Under the pieces are notes generated by a model. It saw only the letters and a list, made by a program, of their open reading frames with translations, searched no databases and was not told the DNA's origin. This document shows, in pieces, positions 1 through 10,189 of a stretch of 64,000 nt of DNA. The position numbers were made by a program, and so were the translations under genes. Where the stretch lies: NCBI RefSeq assembly GCF_900106845.1, contig NZ_LT629850.1, forward strand, positions 113,696 through 177,695, written 5' to 3'. How positions within the stretch are numbered: the stretch's first letter is position 1; the number at the start of each line of letters is the position of its first letter. This DNA is from Romboutsia timonensis (GTDB taxonomy: Bacteria > Bacillota > Clostridia > Peptostreptococcales > Peptostreptococcaceae).

Positions 1-53
1 GGTAAAAATAGAATAAATAATAAAATGTACATAATAGAAAGTTGGTGAAATGT

Positions 54-1205
54 ATGGAGATATATTTAGATAATAGTGCTACAACGAAGCCGTATAAAGA
101 GGTTATAGATAAAATGGTTTATGCACTTGATACAGACTATGCAAATCCATCTTCTTTACATAGAAAAGGTGTAGAAGTTGAAAAAAATATAAAAAATATA
201 AGACAAAGTATAGCGAAAACATTAGGTGCAAAAGATAAAGAAATATACTTTACATCTGGAGGAACAGAGTCTAATAATACTATAATAAGAGGTATTGTTG
301 CTTTAAATAAAAAAAGAAAAAATCATATAATATCAACTACTATAGAGCATCCATCGGTATTAAATACTCTAAAGGATTTAGAATCTGAAGGTTGCGAAGT
401 TACATATTTAGAAGTTGATAAAAATGGTAAAATAGATATAGAGGAGTTTAAAAATGCATTAAAGCCTACAACTTGCTTAGTTACAATAATGCATGTTAAT
501 AATGAGATTGGTAGCATACAGCCGATACAGGAGATAAGTAAGCATCTTAAAACATTAAAAGATAAAGTATACTTACATGTAGATGCCGTTCAATCTTATG
601 CTAAGATAAACTTTAGACCATCAAGATACAATATAGATTTTATGAGTGTTAGTGGACATAAGGTACATGGACCAAAAGGAATAGGATTTATATATGTTAA
701 AGAAAATAATAGAATAAAGCCTATTTTAACTGGTGGAGGACAAGAAATAGGAATAAGATCAGGAACAGAAAATACACCAGGTATATATGGCTTAGGAGAA
801 GCTATAAGAATAATAAATGAAGACTTAGATGGTAAAATAGAAAAAATGAAAAATCTAAGGGATTTATTAAAAAAAGAAATAATCGAAAATATAGAAGAAA
901 TAAAGATAAATTCTCCAGAAGATGGAGTTTGTCATATATTAAATGTTACTTTTTATGGAATAAAGGGAGAAGTGCTACTTCATTACCTTGAACAAAAAGG
1001 TGTGTATGTATCTACTGGATCAGCTTGTTCATCTAAGAAAAAAGGTAGCCATGTATTAAATGCTATAGGACTTTCTCCACAAGAAATAGAAGGAGCAATA
1101 AGATTTAGTTTATCTGATTTAAACACAGAAGAGGAAATAAAAGAAGCAGTTAAAATAGTCAAAGAATCAGTAAGTGATTTAAGAATGATAATGAGAAGAA
1201 GATAA
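54..1205 (+). CDS. nifZ: Cysteine desulfurase (NifS/IscS-like), partner of ThiI
   Basis: PLP-dependent fold-type I aminotransferase that takes sulfur from L-cysteine as an enzyme persulfide and gives alanine. The N-terminal YLDNSATT, the SGHKVHGPKG block with the PLP lysine (about K203) and the mobile catalytic-cysteine loop TGSACSSKKKG (about C325) are all visible. The protein is 383 aa, normal for the family. In-frame TTG and GTG codons lie just upstream, but the ATG at 54 fits best, with GGTG about 7 bases before it. It ends 41 bases before thiI. By analogy with Bacillus nifZ-thiI, it probably supplies sulfur for tRNA 4-thiouridine; that assignment rests on neighbourhood. It could instead serve Fe-S assembly, although no scaffold gene is adjacent. 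Confidence 0.93.
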   Translation: MEIYLDNSATTKPYKEVIDKMVYALDTDYANPSSLHRKGVEVEKNIKNIRQSIAKTLGAKDKEIYFTSGGTESNNTIIRGIVALNKKRKNHIISTTIEHPSVLNTLKDLESEGCEVTYLEVDKNGKIDIEEFKNALKPTTCLVTIMHVNNEIGSIQPIQEISKHLKTLKDKVYLHVDAVQSYAKINFRPSRYNIDFMSVSGHKVHGPKGIGFIYVKENNRIKPILTGGGQEIGIRSGTENTPGIYGLGEAIRIINEDLDGKIEKMKNLRDLLKKEIIENIEEIKINSPEDGVCHILNVTFYGIKGEVLLHYLEQKGVYVSTGSACSSKKKGSHVLNAIGLSPQEIEGAIRFSLSDLNTEEEIKEAVKIVKESVSDLRMIMRRR

Positions 1206-1246
1206 TCAATTTAAGAATGACAAAATTAAGTTAAGAGGTGGAAAAA

Positions 1247-2419
1247 TTGTACAATATATTAATTGTTAAGTATGGAGAAATAGGTGTAAAGGGTAAAAAT
1301 AGATATATATTTGAAAACAAACTTATAAAAAATGTAAAAAATATATTAAAGCCTATAGGAAAGTTTAATGTATATAAAGAATATGGAAGAATATACGTTG
1401 ATTTAGATGGATATGATTATGAAGAAGTAGTAGAGGAAGTTAGAAAGGTATTTGGTATAGTTGGAGTTTGCCCAGCTGTAAGAGCAGAAAAAGACTATAA
1501 TTTATTAAAAGAGTTAGCATTAAAAATGTTAGAAGAAAAAATAGAGCAGGGATATAAGTCTTTTAAGGTTGATTCAAGAAGAGGAGATAAAGATTTTAAA
1601 TTAACTTCTCAAGAGATGAGCTTAGATATAGGTGGATACTTAGTATCTCAAGTAAAAGATAAAATAGCAGTAGATGTTAGAAATCCAGAAGTAAAAATAC
1701 ACTGTGAATTAAGACAAAATCATGTAATGGTATATAGTGATACAATTCCAGGTTATGGTGGATTACCTCTAGGAACTAATGGTAGAGCAATGTCACTTTT
1801 ATCAGGTGGTATAGATTCTCCAGTAGCATCATGGATGGTAGCTAAAAGAGGTATGGAGTTAGAATGTATACACTTCCATAGTTATCCTTTCACTAGTGAA
1901 AAATCACAAGAGAAGGTTAGAGATTTAGCTCAAATTTTAGCTAAGTACTGTGGTAGAGTAAGATTACACAAAGTAAATATGTTAGAGATACAAAAATCTA
2001 TAGGTTTAAATTGTAAAGATGAAGAGATGACTATAATATCAAGAAGATTTATGATGAGAATAGCAGAAAGAGTAGCTGAGAGCAGACACTGTGATGCATT
2101 AGTTACTGGAGAAAGTATAGGACAAGTTGCATCTCAAACAATACAAGGTTTAACTTGTACAAATGCTTCGGTAAAAATGCCTGTATTTAGACCACTTATA
2201 GCTATGGATAAAACTGAAATAATAGAAGTAGCTCAAAAAATAGGAACATTTGAAACATCTATATTACCAGAAGAAGATTGCTGTACAGTATTCTCTCCTA
2301 AAAAACCAGTTACAAAACCTAAATTAGATAGAATAGAGAAGTCTGAAAATAAATTAGATGTAGAAAAATTAATACAAGATGCAATAGATAATATAGAAGT
2401 TGAAGATATAGAGTTTTAA
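1247..2419 (+). CDS. thiI: tRNA 4-thiouridine synthetase ThiI
   Basis: Activates U8 of tRNA by adenylation and transfers sulfur to make 4-thiouridine; in some bacteria it also feeds thiamine thiazole synthesis. It has an N-terminal NFLD/THUMP region (about residues 1-165) and a PP-loop ATP pyrophosphatase motif, [11 protein letters not shown]. At 390 aa it lacks the C-terminal rhodanese domain of E. coli ThiI, as in Bacillus. The GTG at 1238 sits inside the ribosome binding site GAGGTGG (1235-1241), so the TTG at 1247 is the better start. It follows the cysteine desulfurase in one apparent transcript and is closed by a clear terminator. Confidence 0.94.
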   Translation: MYNILIVKYGEIGVKGKNRYIFENKLIKNVKNILKPIGKFNVYKEYGRIYVDLDGYDYEEVVEEVRKVFGIVGVCPAVRAEKDYNLLKELALKMLEEKIEQGYKSFKVDSRRGDKDFKLTSQEMSLDIGGYLVSQVKDKIAVDVRNPEVKIHCELRQNHVMVYSDTIPGYGGLPLGTNGRAMSLLSGGIDSPVASWMVAKRGMELECIHFHSYPFTSEKSQEKVRDLAQILAKYCGRVRLHKVNMLEIQKSIGLNCKDEEMTIISRRFMMRIAERVAESRHCDALVTGESIGQVASQTIQGLTCTNASVKMPVFRPLIAMDKTEIIEVAQKIGTFETSILPEEDCCTVFSPKKPVTKPKLDRIEKSENKLDVEKLIQDAIDNIEVEDIEF

Positions 2420-2426
2420 TATAAAT

Positions 2427-2466
2427 AAAATCCGTTATAATGGTAATTCATTATAGCGGATTTTTT
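2427..2466 (+). terminator. Rho-independent terminator of nifZ-thiI
   Basis: Stem AATCCGTTATAATG pairs with CATTATAGCGGATT (one mismatch or wobble) around a GTAATT loop. A T6 run follows, just after the thiI stop. Confidence 0.88.
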
Positions 2467-2553
2467 CGTATAAGGAAACTATAGCATGAATATATTTGTG
2501 GATAACCTATGAATATAAATAATATCAATAACTTTATAAATGAAAAAATGACA

Positions 2554-2624
2554 TTTTGAGTAACGGATATGTGCATAACGATAGCCTGGATATATGATTG
2601 GCTAAATGAGTGAAGCGAATTTTT
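2554..2624 (+). repeat. Degenerate copy of a dispersed ~66-bp repeat
   Basis: The stretch starts TTTTGAGTAACGGATATG and ends AATGAGTGAAGCGAATTTT. It aligns end to end, with scattered substitutions, to the better-preserved copies at 43.25 kb and 63.95 kb. It lies in the noncoding gap between thiI and pflA, and I see no gene in that gap (2420-2734). Confidence 0.6.
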
Positions 2625-2693
2625 TATTATAATAATTATATCATGAAAAATTATAAAACTTAATAGTAGTTTATAGTAAAGAAAAGTATATTA

Positions 2694-2728
2694 TAAAAGA
2701 CTATCTTAAGTTCAAGATAGCCTTTTAT
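2694..2728 (-). terminator. Terminator of pflA
   Basis: On the minus strand GGCTATCTT and AAGATAGTC form a stem around a short loop, followed by TTTTATAA. It starts a few bases beyond the pflA stop. Confidence 0.8.
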
Positions 2729-2734
2729 TGATAT

Positions 2735-3478
2735 TTATTTAGATTTACTGTTAAATACTTTAACACCGAATTTTTCTACTATTTCACTAGCTTTAGCAAC
2801 ATCTTCACTAGTAGCATCTTCAATATCCTTTAATTCATAATTTAACCCCATACTTTCCCATTTATGAACACCTATAGAATGATATGGTAAGAACTCAAAT
2901 CTTTCTACGTTGTTAAGTTTAGATACAAATTCACCTAGAGCTTCTAAGTTTTCTTTATTATCTGTTATACCTGGAAGTAATACGTGTCTTATCCAAACTG
3001 GTATATTTCTTTCATCTAAATGTTTAGCTAACTTAAGCGATTTTTCAACTCCAACACCAGTTAACTCTTTAGATTCTTCTTCTATCATATGTTTTAAATC
3101 AAGTAATACAAGATCAGTATTATCTAATATAGGATCTATAACATCAATATTTACGAATCCAGATGTATCTAGACAAGTGTGTATTTTATTTTCTTTAGCT
3201 TTAATAAATAGTTCATTTAAGAACTCAGGTTGTAAAGTTGCTTCACCACCAGATACAGTTATTCCGCCACCTGAAGCATTCATATATGATTTGTATTTTA
3301 AAGCTTGAGTAATCACTTCATCTGTTGTATATTCTTTTCCTGACTTTGTATCCCAAGTATCTCTATTGTGACAATACTTACATCTTAATGCACATCCTTG
3401 CATAAATAATATAAATCTTATTCCTGGACCATCTACTGTTCCAAATGTTTCTATTGAATGAACTCTTCCTTTTACCAT
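2735..3478 (-). CDS. pflA: Pyruvate formate-lyase activating enzyme (radical SAM)
   Basis: Radical SAM enzyme that abstracts hydrogen from the PFL glycine to make the glycyl radical. The cluster motif is CALRCKYC (CX3CX2C) near residue 30, in an N-terminus IETFGTVDGPGIRF typical of PFL activases; SGGEATLQPEF is the SAM-binding GGE region. The length of 247 aa matches the family. A GTG nine bases upstream lies inside the ribosome binding site AGAGGTGA, so the ATG at 3478 is preferred. It lies downstream of pflB on the same strand, but a terminator lies between them, so read-through or a separate promoter must supply this gene. Confidence 0.95.
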   Translation of the reverse strand: MVKGRVHSIETFGTVDGPGIRFILFMQGCALRCKYCHNRDTWDTKSGKEYTTDEVITQALKYKSYMNASGGGITVSGGEATLQPEFLNELFIKAKENKIHTCLDTSGFVNIDVIDPILDNTDLVLLDLKHMIEEESKELTGVGVEKSLKLAKHLDERNIPVWIRHVLLPGITDNKENLEALGEFVSKLNNVERFEFLPYHSIGVHKWESMGLNYELKDIEDATSEDVAKASEIVEKFGVKVFNSKSK

Positions 3479-3789
3479 AATAGTCACCTCTAAGTTGATT
3501 TTAATTAAGTTTATTCCGCTATAATTTAATATACTGTATACAAAACAATATAATTAAATTATATGATATTCCTTATTTTAAGTCTATATAATCTATATAA
3601 ATTGATAATTAATTATTTCATTTTTATATTATAATAATACCCAAAATAAAAAAGGCTAAAAATAAATTTAAATATTTTACAAAAATATTAATTATATAAT
3701 GTGATAAATAGAGAAGTAGAAGAGAAAATATAAAATAATAAAGGATAAATATATTAGATTTGGATAGAATAAGATTATAAGAATAAAAA

Positions 3790-3824
3790 AGAGAGTGTAA
3801 GTTGATGAGACTTACACTCTAAAA
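3790..3824 (-). terminator. Terminator between pflB and pflA
   Basis: Perfect stem GAGTGTAAGT/ACTTACACTC around TGATGAG. Read on the minus strand it is followed by CTTTTTTATT, so it would end most pflB transcripts before pflA. The rest of the gap up to pflA (3488-3780) is AT-rich and holds nothing else I can name. Confidence 0.85.
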
Positions 3825-3850
3825 AATATATATACTTTGATTGTTGATGA

Positions 3851-3884
3851 TTAAATCTTACTAGTGAGCGGGGGTAAGATTTAA
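3851..3884 (-). other. Stable 3'-UTR hairpin after pflB
   Basis: An 11-bp perfect stem TTAAATCTTAC/GTAAGATTTAA encloses a GC-rich 12-base loop. Neither strand has a T-run next to it, so it is not a simple terminator. It lies between the pflB stop and the true terminator and may protect or process the pflB mRNA (inference). Confidence 0.55.
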
Positions 3885-3911
3885 TTAATAAAATTTATTT
3901 TTAGTTATAAA

Positions 3912-6143
3912 TTAAGCCATTTTTCCGTGGAATGTTCTGTTTATAACGTCTAATTGTTGTTCTTTAGTTAATTTTATAAAGTTAACAGCGTATCCTGAAA
4001 CTCTTATAGTTAATTGAGGATATTTTTCTGGATGTTCCATAGCATCTTCTAGAGTAGCTCTATCAAATACGTTAACGTTTAAGTGATGAGCTCCATCTGT
4101 GAAGTATCCATCCATCATGCAAGAAAGATTTCTAACTCTTTCATTCATATCTTTTCCTAAAGCACCAGGTACTATAGAGAAAGTATTAGATATACCATCT
4201 TGAGAATGCTCATATGGTAATTTAGCAACAGATGATAATGAAGCTAAAGCACCGCTATTATCTCTTCCGTGCATTGGGTTTGCTCCTGGAGCGAATGGAG
4301 CACCAGCTCTTCTACCACATGGAGTGTTACCAGTTTTCTTACCGTAAACAACGTTTGAAGTTATTGTTAATACTGATTGAGTATGAACTGAATTTCTATA
4401 AGTTTTGTTCTTTCTTATTTTGTTCATCATAGACTCAACTAAGTATATAGCTATATCGTCAACTCTATCATCGTTGTTTCCGTATTTTGGATAATCTCCT
4501 TCTATTTCGAAGTCAACAGCTACACCAGCTTCGTTTCTTATAGTTTTAACTTTAGCGTATTTTATAGCAGATAATGAGTCAGCAGCAACTGATAATCCAG
4601 CTATACCACAAGCCATAGTTCTGAATACATCTCTATCATGTAAAGCCATTTCTAATGCTTCATAAGAGTATTTATCATGCATGTAGTGGATTACATTTAA
4701 TGTATTTACATATAAGTTTGCTAACCAATCAGTGAATGGTTCGAATCTTTCCATTACTTTATCGTAATCTAAGTATTCATCCATTATTGGTTCGAATCTT
4801 GGTCCTACTTGAGCACCTGATTTTTCGTCAACCCCACCGTTTATAGCGTATAATAAAGTTTTAGCTAAGTTAACTCTAGCTCCGAAGAATTGCATTTGCT
4901 TACCTATTCTCATTGCAGATACACAACAAGCTATACCGTAGTCATCTCCCCAGTAAGGTCTCATTAAGTCGTCGTTTTCGTATTGAACTGAACTTGTATC
5001 TATAGATACTTTAGAACAGAAATCTTTGAATCCTTGTGGGAAATCTTTTGACCAAAGTACTGTTAAGTTTGGTTCTGGAGAAGGTCCTATAGTGTAAAGA
5101 GTATTTAAAACTCTGAATGAGTTTTTAGTTACTAATGTTCTACCATCTACACCCATACCACCGATTGACTCAGTTACCCAAGTTGGGTCTCCAGAGAATA
5201 ATTCGTTGTAATCAGGAGTTCTTAAGAATTTAACCATTCTTAATTTCATAACGAAGTGGTCCATTAATTCTTGAACTTCTTCTTCAGTTATAGTTCCAGC
5301 TTTTAAATCTCTTTCGAAGTATATATCTAAGAAAGTAGAAGTTCTACCTATTGACATAGCAGCACCATTTTGGTCTTTTATAGCTGCTAAGTAAGCAAAG
5401 TATAACCATTGTACAGCTTCTCTTGAGTTAGTAGCTGGCTTAGATATATCGAATCCGTAAGATTCAGCCATTCTCTTTAATGCTTGTAAAGCTTTTATTT
5501 GATCAGATATTTCTTCTCTTAATCTTATTGTATCTTCATCCATGCAAGAAACTTCTAAAGAAAGTTTTTGCTCGTTTTTGTCTTCTATTAATCTATCAAC
5601 ACCGTATAAAGCAACTCTTCTGTAGTCACCTATTATTCTACCTCTTCCGTAAGCATCTGGAAGACCAGTTATTATACCAGATTTTCTAGCAGCTCTCATT
5701 TCAGTAGTATAAGCATCGAAAACACCTTGGTTATGAGTTTTTCTATACTTAGTGAATATTTCACTTACTAATGGGTCACACTTGAATCCATAAGCTTCAC
5801 AAGAACTTTCAACCATTCTTATTCCACCTTCTGGCATTATAGCTCTTTTTAAAGGAGCATCAGTTTGTAAACCTACAACTGTTTCCTTATCTTTATTTAT
5901 ATATCCAGGTGCATAAGCATCTATAGCTGATACTGTTTTAGTATCAACATCAAGAGTACCACCATTTTCTCTTTCTTTTTTGAATAATTCCATTACCTCT
6001 TCCCATAATTGCTTAGTGTTTTCAGTAGCACCAGCTAAGAAAGAGTCATCTCCTTCATATGGAGTGTAGTTTGCTTGGATGAACCCTCTAACATCTATTT
6101 CCTTAGTCCATCTACCTTCTTTAAATCCTTGCCATGCATTCAT
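3912..6143 (-). CDS. pflB: Formate C-acetyltransferase (pyruvate formate-lyase)
   Basis: Cytosolic glycyl-radical enzyme converting pyruvate and CoA to acetyl-CoA and formate during fermentation. The 743-aa length is typical. The catalytic cysteine pair is visible in IACCVSAM (C406/C407), and the C-terminal glycyl-radical loop is RVSGYAVNF (G717). The start has a strong AAGGAGG site 7-8 bases upstream. Its activase pflA lies downstream on the same strand. Codon use looks more biased than that of the neighbours, as expected for an abundant enzyme. No formate transporter or alcohol dehydrogenase gene is adjacent. Confidence 0.97.
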   Translation of the reverse strand: MNAWQGFKEGRWTKEIDVRGFIQANYTPYEGDDSFLAGATENTKQLWEEVMELFKKERENGGTLDVDTKTVSAIDAYAPGYINKDKETVVGLQTDAPLKRAIMPEGGIRMVESSCEAYGFKCDPLVSEIFTKYRKTHNQGVFDAYTTEMRAARKSGIITGLPDAYGRGRIIGDYRRVALYGVDRLIEDKNEQKLSLEVSCMDEDTIRLREEISDQIKALQALKRMAESYGFDISKPATNSREAVQWLYFAYLAAIKDQNGAAMSIGRTSTFLDIYFERDLKAGTITEEEVQELMDHFVMKLRMVKFLRTPDYNELFSGDPTWVTESIGGMGVDGRTLVTKNSFRVLNTLYTIGPSPEPNLTVLWSKDFPQGFKDFCSKVSIDTSSVQYENDDLMRPYWGDDYGIACCVSAMRIGKQMQFFGARVNLAKTLLYAINGGVDEKSGAQVGPRFEPIMDEYLDYDKVMERFEPFTDWLANLYVNTLNVIHYMHDKYSYEALEMALHDRDVFRTMACGIAGLSVAADSLSAIKYAKVKTIRNEAGVAVDFEIEGDYPKYGNNDDRVDDIAIYLVESMMNKIRKNKTYRNSVHTQSVLTITSNVVYGKKTGNTPCGRRAGAPFAPGANPMHGRDNSGALASLSSVAKLPYEHSQDGISNTFSIVPGALGKDMNERVRNLSCMMDGYFTDGAHHLNVNVFDRATLEDAMEHPEKYPQLTIRVSGYAVNFIKLTKEQQLDVINRTFHGKMA

Positions 6144-6195
6144 TTGAATAGCCTCCTTAGTTAAGGTTTTAAAATTTTTTATTTGTTATATTTAT

Positions 6196-6224
6196 ATTAA
6201 ATCTAGCTAGATAATTTTTAACAA
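6196..6224 (-). promoter_or_regulatory. Candidate pflB promoter with a palindrome in its spacer
   Basis: On the minus strand TTGTTA and TTTAAT are separated by 17 bases. ATCTAGCTAGAT (6201-6212), a perfect 12-bp palindrome, covers most of the spacer and could be an operator. The TTGTTAA half resembles half of a Rex (NADH-sensing) site, but the other half is poor. The rest of 6144-6452 is AT-rich without other recognisable elements. Confidence 0.35.
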
Positions 6225-6452
6225 TATAATAATAACATATGAGTCGTATTTTGTATACATAAAAAATATATAGTATTATTTTATAATGATTAAATTTATT
6301 AAGTGTTCTTATATTGAGATATATACCAGAGTATTATATCTTTAAACTCATAATTATAAAAAAATATAAATTATTTTTAAATTTTTAAAAATTAAAAGAT
6401 AGCATATATATCTATCAACTGAATACTTATTAGTATAAGGGGGTGCTTGTAT

Positions 6453-7412
6453 ATGTTTATTACAATAATATTATTTTTAATTGGATTTGTATTGATTACA
6501 AAAGGGGCTGATATTTTTATAAACTGTACAGTAGATATAGGAAAGAAAACAAATATATCAGAAATTATATTAGGAGCTACTATAGTAAGTTTTGCGACCA
6601 CATTACCTGAACTTACAGTATCATTATTTGCATCTTTAGATGGTCACACTACAATGAGTTTAGGAAATGCGGTGGGGTCTATTATTTGTAATACAGGATT
6701 AGTTTTAGGGCTAGTAGCGTTTATAAGTCCTTTTAGAGTTGATAAAAATATGTTTTTCTCTAAATCTGTATTGCTACTAATTTGTGTTGTATTGTTGCTT
6801 TTATTAGGAATAGATAAGAAGATAACAAAAATAGATTCAATACCACTTTTAGCTATGCTTGCTATATATATGTATTCAAACTATAGAAGTGCAGTTGGAA
6901 ATGGGAGTAGATCTAGAGGAAATAATACATTGAAAGTTAAAGGAAATAATGATTTTAGAGAATGGGCGAAGATAATTTTAATTTTTGTTTTAGGACTAAT
7001 TATGATGGTGATAGGTTCTAGGTTATTAGTAGATAATGGTGTAATAATAGCTGAGTGGATAGGAGTACCTCAAGGGGTTATAAGTCTTACAGTTATAGCA
7101 CTTGGAACGTCTTTACCAGAATTAGTATCATCATTAACAGCAATAAAGAAAAATCATCATGCTATATCTGTTGGAAATATATTAGGTGCAAATGTATTAA
7201 ATATAGTATCTGTAATAGGAATATCTTCTATACCAAACGATATACCTATACTATCTCAAAATATGAATATAGATTTTCCATTTATGATACTTTTATTACT
7301 TACATTAATATTACCAACTATTAAAAATAACAAGTTATATAGATTGCAAGGTTTAATAATGCTTATTATTTATTTCATTTATATAGGAACTTTATATACT
7401 ATGTATATATAA
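6453..7412 (+). CDS. CaCA-family cation exchanger (YrbG-like)
   Basis: Integral membrane calcium/sodium-type antiporter. Two inverted alpha repeats are clear: GATIVSFATTLPELTVS in the first half and IALGTSLPELVSSL in the second, each with the conserved PE pair. GNAVGSIICN and GNILGANVLN follow them as expected. About ten hydrophobic segments and 319 aa fit the family. The TTG at 6447 is one base from the ribosome binding site AGGGGGTG, so the ATG at 6453 is used. It stands alone, divergent from pflB, and the ion carried cannot be read from sequence. Confidence 0.9.
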   Translation: MFITIILFLIGFVLITKGADIFINCTVDIGKKTNISEIILGATIVSFATTLPELTVSLFASLDGHTTMSLGNAVGSIICNTGLVLGLVAFISPFRVDKNMFFSKSVLLLICVVLLLLLGIDKKITKIDSIPLLAMLAIYMYSNYRSAVGNGSRSRGNNTLKVKGNNDFREWAKIILIFVLGLIMMVIGSRLLVDNGVIIAEWIGVPQGVISLTVIALGTSLPELVSSLTAIKKNHHAISVGNILGANVLNIVSVIGISSIPNDIPILSQNMNIDFPFMILLLLTLILPTIKNNKLYRLQGLIMLIIYFIYIGTLYTMYI

Positions 7413-7554
7413 ATAGGTAAGAAATATATTTTATATCATCTTGAATATTATACATATGTGAAGGGTAAAATATTAATTGCATATTATCTCAAATAAATAT
7501 ATAATGGATAGGATGGATAGGTTAGATAAACTGATAACGGAAAGGAAACAACAT

Positions 7555-9180
7555 ATGAATATAATAAAATTTGAAGATTTACCAATAAGTGATGATATAA
7601 AAAGAGCTGTAATAGAAATGGGATTTGAAGAACCATCTCCGATACAATCACAGTCTATACCTGTGATTTTATCGGGAAAAGATGTTATCGGACAAGCTCA
7701 AACAGGAACGGGAAAAACAGCAGCATTCAGTATACCACTATTAGAAATGATTAATCCTGAAGAGAAAAATGTACAAGCGGTAGTACTTTGTCCGACTAGA
7801 GAACTTGCAATACAAGTTTCAACTGAAATAAGAAAAATAGGTAAATACATGCACGGAATAAAAAGTTTACCTGTATACGGTGGACAACCAATAGAAAGAC
7901 AAATAAAAGCATTAAAGAGTGGAGTTCAAATAGTAATAGGTACTCCAGGGCGTGTTATAGACCATATAAACCGTAAAACATTAAAAATGGATAATGTAAA
8001 AATGGTTATACTAGATGAAGCTGATGAAATGTTAGATATGGGATTCAGAGAAGATATAGAAATGATTCTAAGTAAAACTCCAGAAGAAAGACAAACTACT
8101 TTCTTCTCAGCAACTATGCCAAAGGGTATATTAGAGTTAACTAAAAAATATCAAAAGAATCCAGAACATATAAAAGTTGTTAGAAAAGAACTTACAGTTC
8201 CTAATATAAAGCAATACTATATAGAAACAAGATCGGCTAACAAATTAGAAGTATTAAGCAGATTAATAGATGTATACAATCCTAAGTTATCTGTAGTTTT
8301 CACAAATACTAAAAAAGGTGCAGATGAGTTAGTTAGTGATTTACAAGCTAGAGGATACTTTGCAGATGCATTACATGGAGATTTAAAGCAAACTCAAAGA
8401 GATATAGTAATGGATAAGTTTAGAAATGGAACAATAGATATATTAGTAGCTACAGATGTTGCAGCTAGAGGTATAGATGTTGATGATGTTGAAGCTGTAT
8501 TTAACTATGATTTACCACAAGATGAAGAATACTATGTACACAGAATAGGTAGAACTGGTAGAGCAGGTAGAAGTGGTATATCATTCTCATTTGTATTCGG
8601 AAAAGAAATGAGAAAAATGAGAGATATAGAAAGATATACTAAAACAAAATTAATTAAGCATGATATACCATCAGTTGCAGATGTTGAAGAAAAGAAAGTA
8701 AATACATTCTTCAATCAAGTTAAAGAAGTTATAGAAGCAGGTCATTTAACTAAGCAAATACAATGGTTAGAAAACTTCTGTTCAGAATCAGAAACTGAGT
8801 ATGGTGTAGTAGATATAGCAGCAGCTCTTTTAAAGATAGCTTTAGGAGATGAAGAAAAACAAGAAATAGTTGAAGAACCATCAAGATCTCGTAAAGAAGG
8901 TCGTTCTAAGTCAAAAGATACTGGAGCTAGTGAAGGTATGATAAGACTATTTATAAATGTTGGTAGAAACCAAAGAGTTCAAGCTAAAGATATATTAGGA
9001 GCTATAGCTGGAGAAGTTGGAATACCTGGTAAATTAGTTGGAACAATAGATATATATGATAAATATACTTTCGTTGAAGTACCTAAGCAAAATGCTAAAA
9101 AGGTATTAGAAAAAATGAAAGACATAAAGATAAAAGGAAATAAGATAAATATAGAAAGAGCCAACAGAAAAAGAAAGTAA
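7555..9180 (+). CDS. DEAD-box ATP-dependent RNA helicase with DbpA-type RNA-binding domain
   Basis: Unwinds RNA, probably in ribosome assembly or at low temperature. Motifs in order: Q motif with PSPIQSQSIP, Walker A AQTGTGKTA, PTRELA, DEAD, SAT, ARGID and HRIGRTGRAG. The C-terminal 75 residues (MIRLFINVGRN to the end) resemble the DbpA/YxiN RNA-recognition domain that binds 23S rRNA, preceded by a charged linker SRSRKEGRSKSKD. The frame stays open upstream to 7477, but MNIIKFEDLPIS at 7555 behind GAAAGGAAA is the family-like start, giving 541 aa. CshA/DeaD naming is also possible. Confidence 0.92.
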   Translation: MNIIKFEDLPISDDIKRAVIEMGFEEPSPIQSQSIPVILSGKDVIGQAQTGTGKTAAFSIPLLEMINPEEKNVQAVVLCPTRELAIQVSTEIRKIGKYMHGIKSLPVYGGQPIERQIKALKSGVQIVIGTPGRVIDHINRKTLKMDNVKMVILDEADEMLDMGFREDIEMILSKTPEERQTTFFSATMPKGILELTKKYQKNPEHIKVVRKELTVPNIKQYYIETRSANKLEVLSRLIDVYNPKLSVVFTNTKKGADELVSDLQARGYFADALHGDLKQTQRDIVMDKFRNGTIDILVATDVAARGIDVDDVEAVFNYDLPQDEEYYVHRIGRTGRAGRSGISFSFVFGKEMRKMRDIERYTKTKLIKHDIPSVADVEEKKVNTFFNQVKEVIEAGHLTKQIQWLENFCSESETEYGVVDIAAALLKIALGDEEKQEIVEEPSRSRKEGRSKSKDTGASEGMIRLFINVGRNQRVQAKDILGAIAGEVGIPGKLVGTIDIYDKYTFVEVPKQNAKKVLEKMKDIKIKGNKINIERANRKRK

Positions 9181-9186
9181 TTAATT

Positions 9187-9217
9187 AGGAGCACCTATTT
9201 TAGGGCTCCTTTTATTT
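9187..9217 (+). terminator. Terminator after the DEAD-box helicase
   Basis: AGGAGCACCT pairs with AGGGCTCCT (one bulged A) around ATTTT, followed by TTTATTTT. Confidence 0.85.
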
Positions 9218-9314
9218 TGCAAAGATACAATTGGAGAAAGGTTGTATAGGTATTTAAGTAACATACAATTAAACCTTTATAGACACAATAAAACAAAAGT
9301 AGTTAAATTTCATT

Positions 9315-9343
9315 GAAGGATAAGAGTTAGTTCTATAGAATTC
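9315..9343 (+). promoter_or_regulatory. Sigma-H-type promoter of the spoIIA operon
   Basis: GAAGGATAA, 11 bases, then ATAGAATTC. This matches the sigma-H consensus RNAGGAWWW-N11/12-RNNGAATWW at all but one defined position. It lies 43 bases before spoIIAA, where a sigma-H (Spo0H) promoter is expected. I do not see a perfect Spo0A box beside it. An imperfect inverted repeat (AAAGGTT...AACCTTT, about 9237-9281) lies upstream. Confidence 0.7.
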
Positions 9344-9385
9344 ATAATATGTTAATACTTTTATAGAAGATAAGGGGGAATACTA

Positions 9386-9721
9386 ATGATAAGATGTTCT
9401 TTAGAAGAAAAAAATTTAATCATAGAGTTTTTGACTAGTGAATTGGATCATCATATAACTAATGAAGTTAGAGATGAGATAGATATAATATTAGATTCTA
9501 AATCAATAAAGAATATAGTATTTGATTTTAAAAATATTAGATTTATGGATTCATCTGGTATAGGTGTAATTATAGGAAGATACAAGAAAATTTCCAGTGA
9601 AGGTGGAAAAGTATCAGTAGTAAATGTAAATGACAGAGTAAAAAAAATATTCAATTTATCAGGTATGAACAAAATAATTAACATTTACGATACATATGAA
9701 GAAGTAGCAAGTTCTTTGTAA
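9386..9721 (+). CDS. spoIIAA: Anti-sigma-F factor antagonist SpoIIAA
   Basis: STAS-domain protein which, when unphosphorylated, pulls SpoIIAB off sigma-F and so switches on the forespore programme. The phosphorylated-serine motif is [15 protein letters not shown] (S56/S57). Length is 111 aa, near the usual 115. ATG follows AAGGGGG. It is the first gene of spoIIAA-spoIIAB-sigF, 13 bases before spoIIAB, behind the sigma-H-like promoter. Confidence 0.96.
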   Translation: MIRCSLEEKNLIIEFLTSELDHHITNEVRDEIDIILDSKSIKNIVFDFKNIRFMDSSGIGVIIGRYKKISSEGGKVSVVNVNDRVKKIFNLSGMNKIINIYDTYEEVASSL

Positions 9722-9734
9722 GGGGGAATATATT

Positions 9735-10163
9735 ATGAATAATATTATGGAAGTAAAATTTTCTGCCAAGTCTGAAAATGAAAGCTTAGCAAGAGTTATA
9801 GTTGCATCTTTTGCTGCTAAATTAGACCCGACATTAGATGAACTAGCAGATATAAAAACTGCTGTGTCAGAGGCTGTTACAAATTCTATTATACATGGGT
9901 ATGATGAAGATGATTCAAAGTTTGTATATTTAAGATGTGAAATAAATGAAAATACTATAAAGGTAGTAGTAGAAGATAGAGGACATGGTATAGAAGATAT
10001 TTCGATGGCTATGCAACCACTTTATACATCAAAACCAGAACTTGAAAGATCAGGAATGGGGTTCACTGTTATGGAAAGTTTTATGGATGATATAACGGTA
10101 AGTTCAATAAAGGATGAAGGGACAAAAGTAGTTATGACAAAAAAAATAAACTTGCCTGAATAA
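9735..10163 (+). CDS. spoIIAB: Anti-sigma-F factor / serine kinase SpoIIAB
   Basis: GHKL-type kinase that holds sigma-F inactive and phosphorylates SpoIIAA. The N box [11 protein letters not shown], the G1 box [10 protein letters not shown] and the G2 region RSGMGFTVM are present in order. Length 142 aa matches the family. GGGGG lies 9-10 bases before the ATG. It is the middle gene of the operon. Confidence 0.96.
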   Translation: MNNIMEVKFSAKSENESLARVIVASFAAKLDPTLDELADIKTAVSEAVTNSIIHGYDEDDSKFVYLRCEINENTIKVVVEDRGHGIEDISMAMQPLYTSKPELERSGMGFTVMESFMDDITVSSIKDEGTKVVMTKKINLPE

Positions 10164-10189
10164 AGACCAAAAAGAATAGAGGTTTTATT

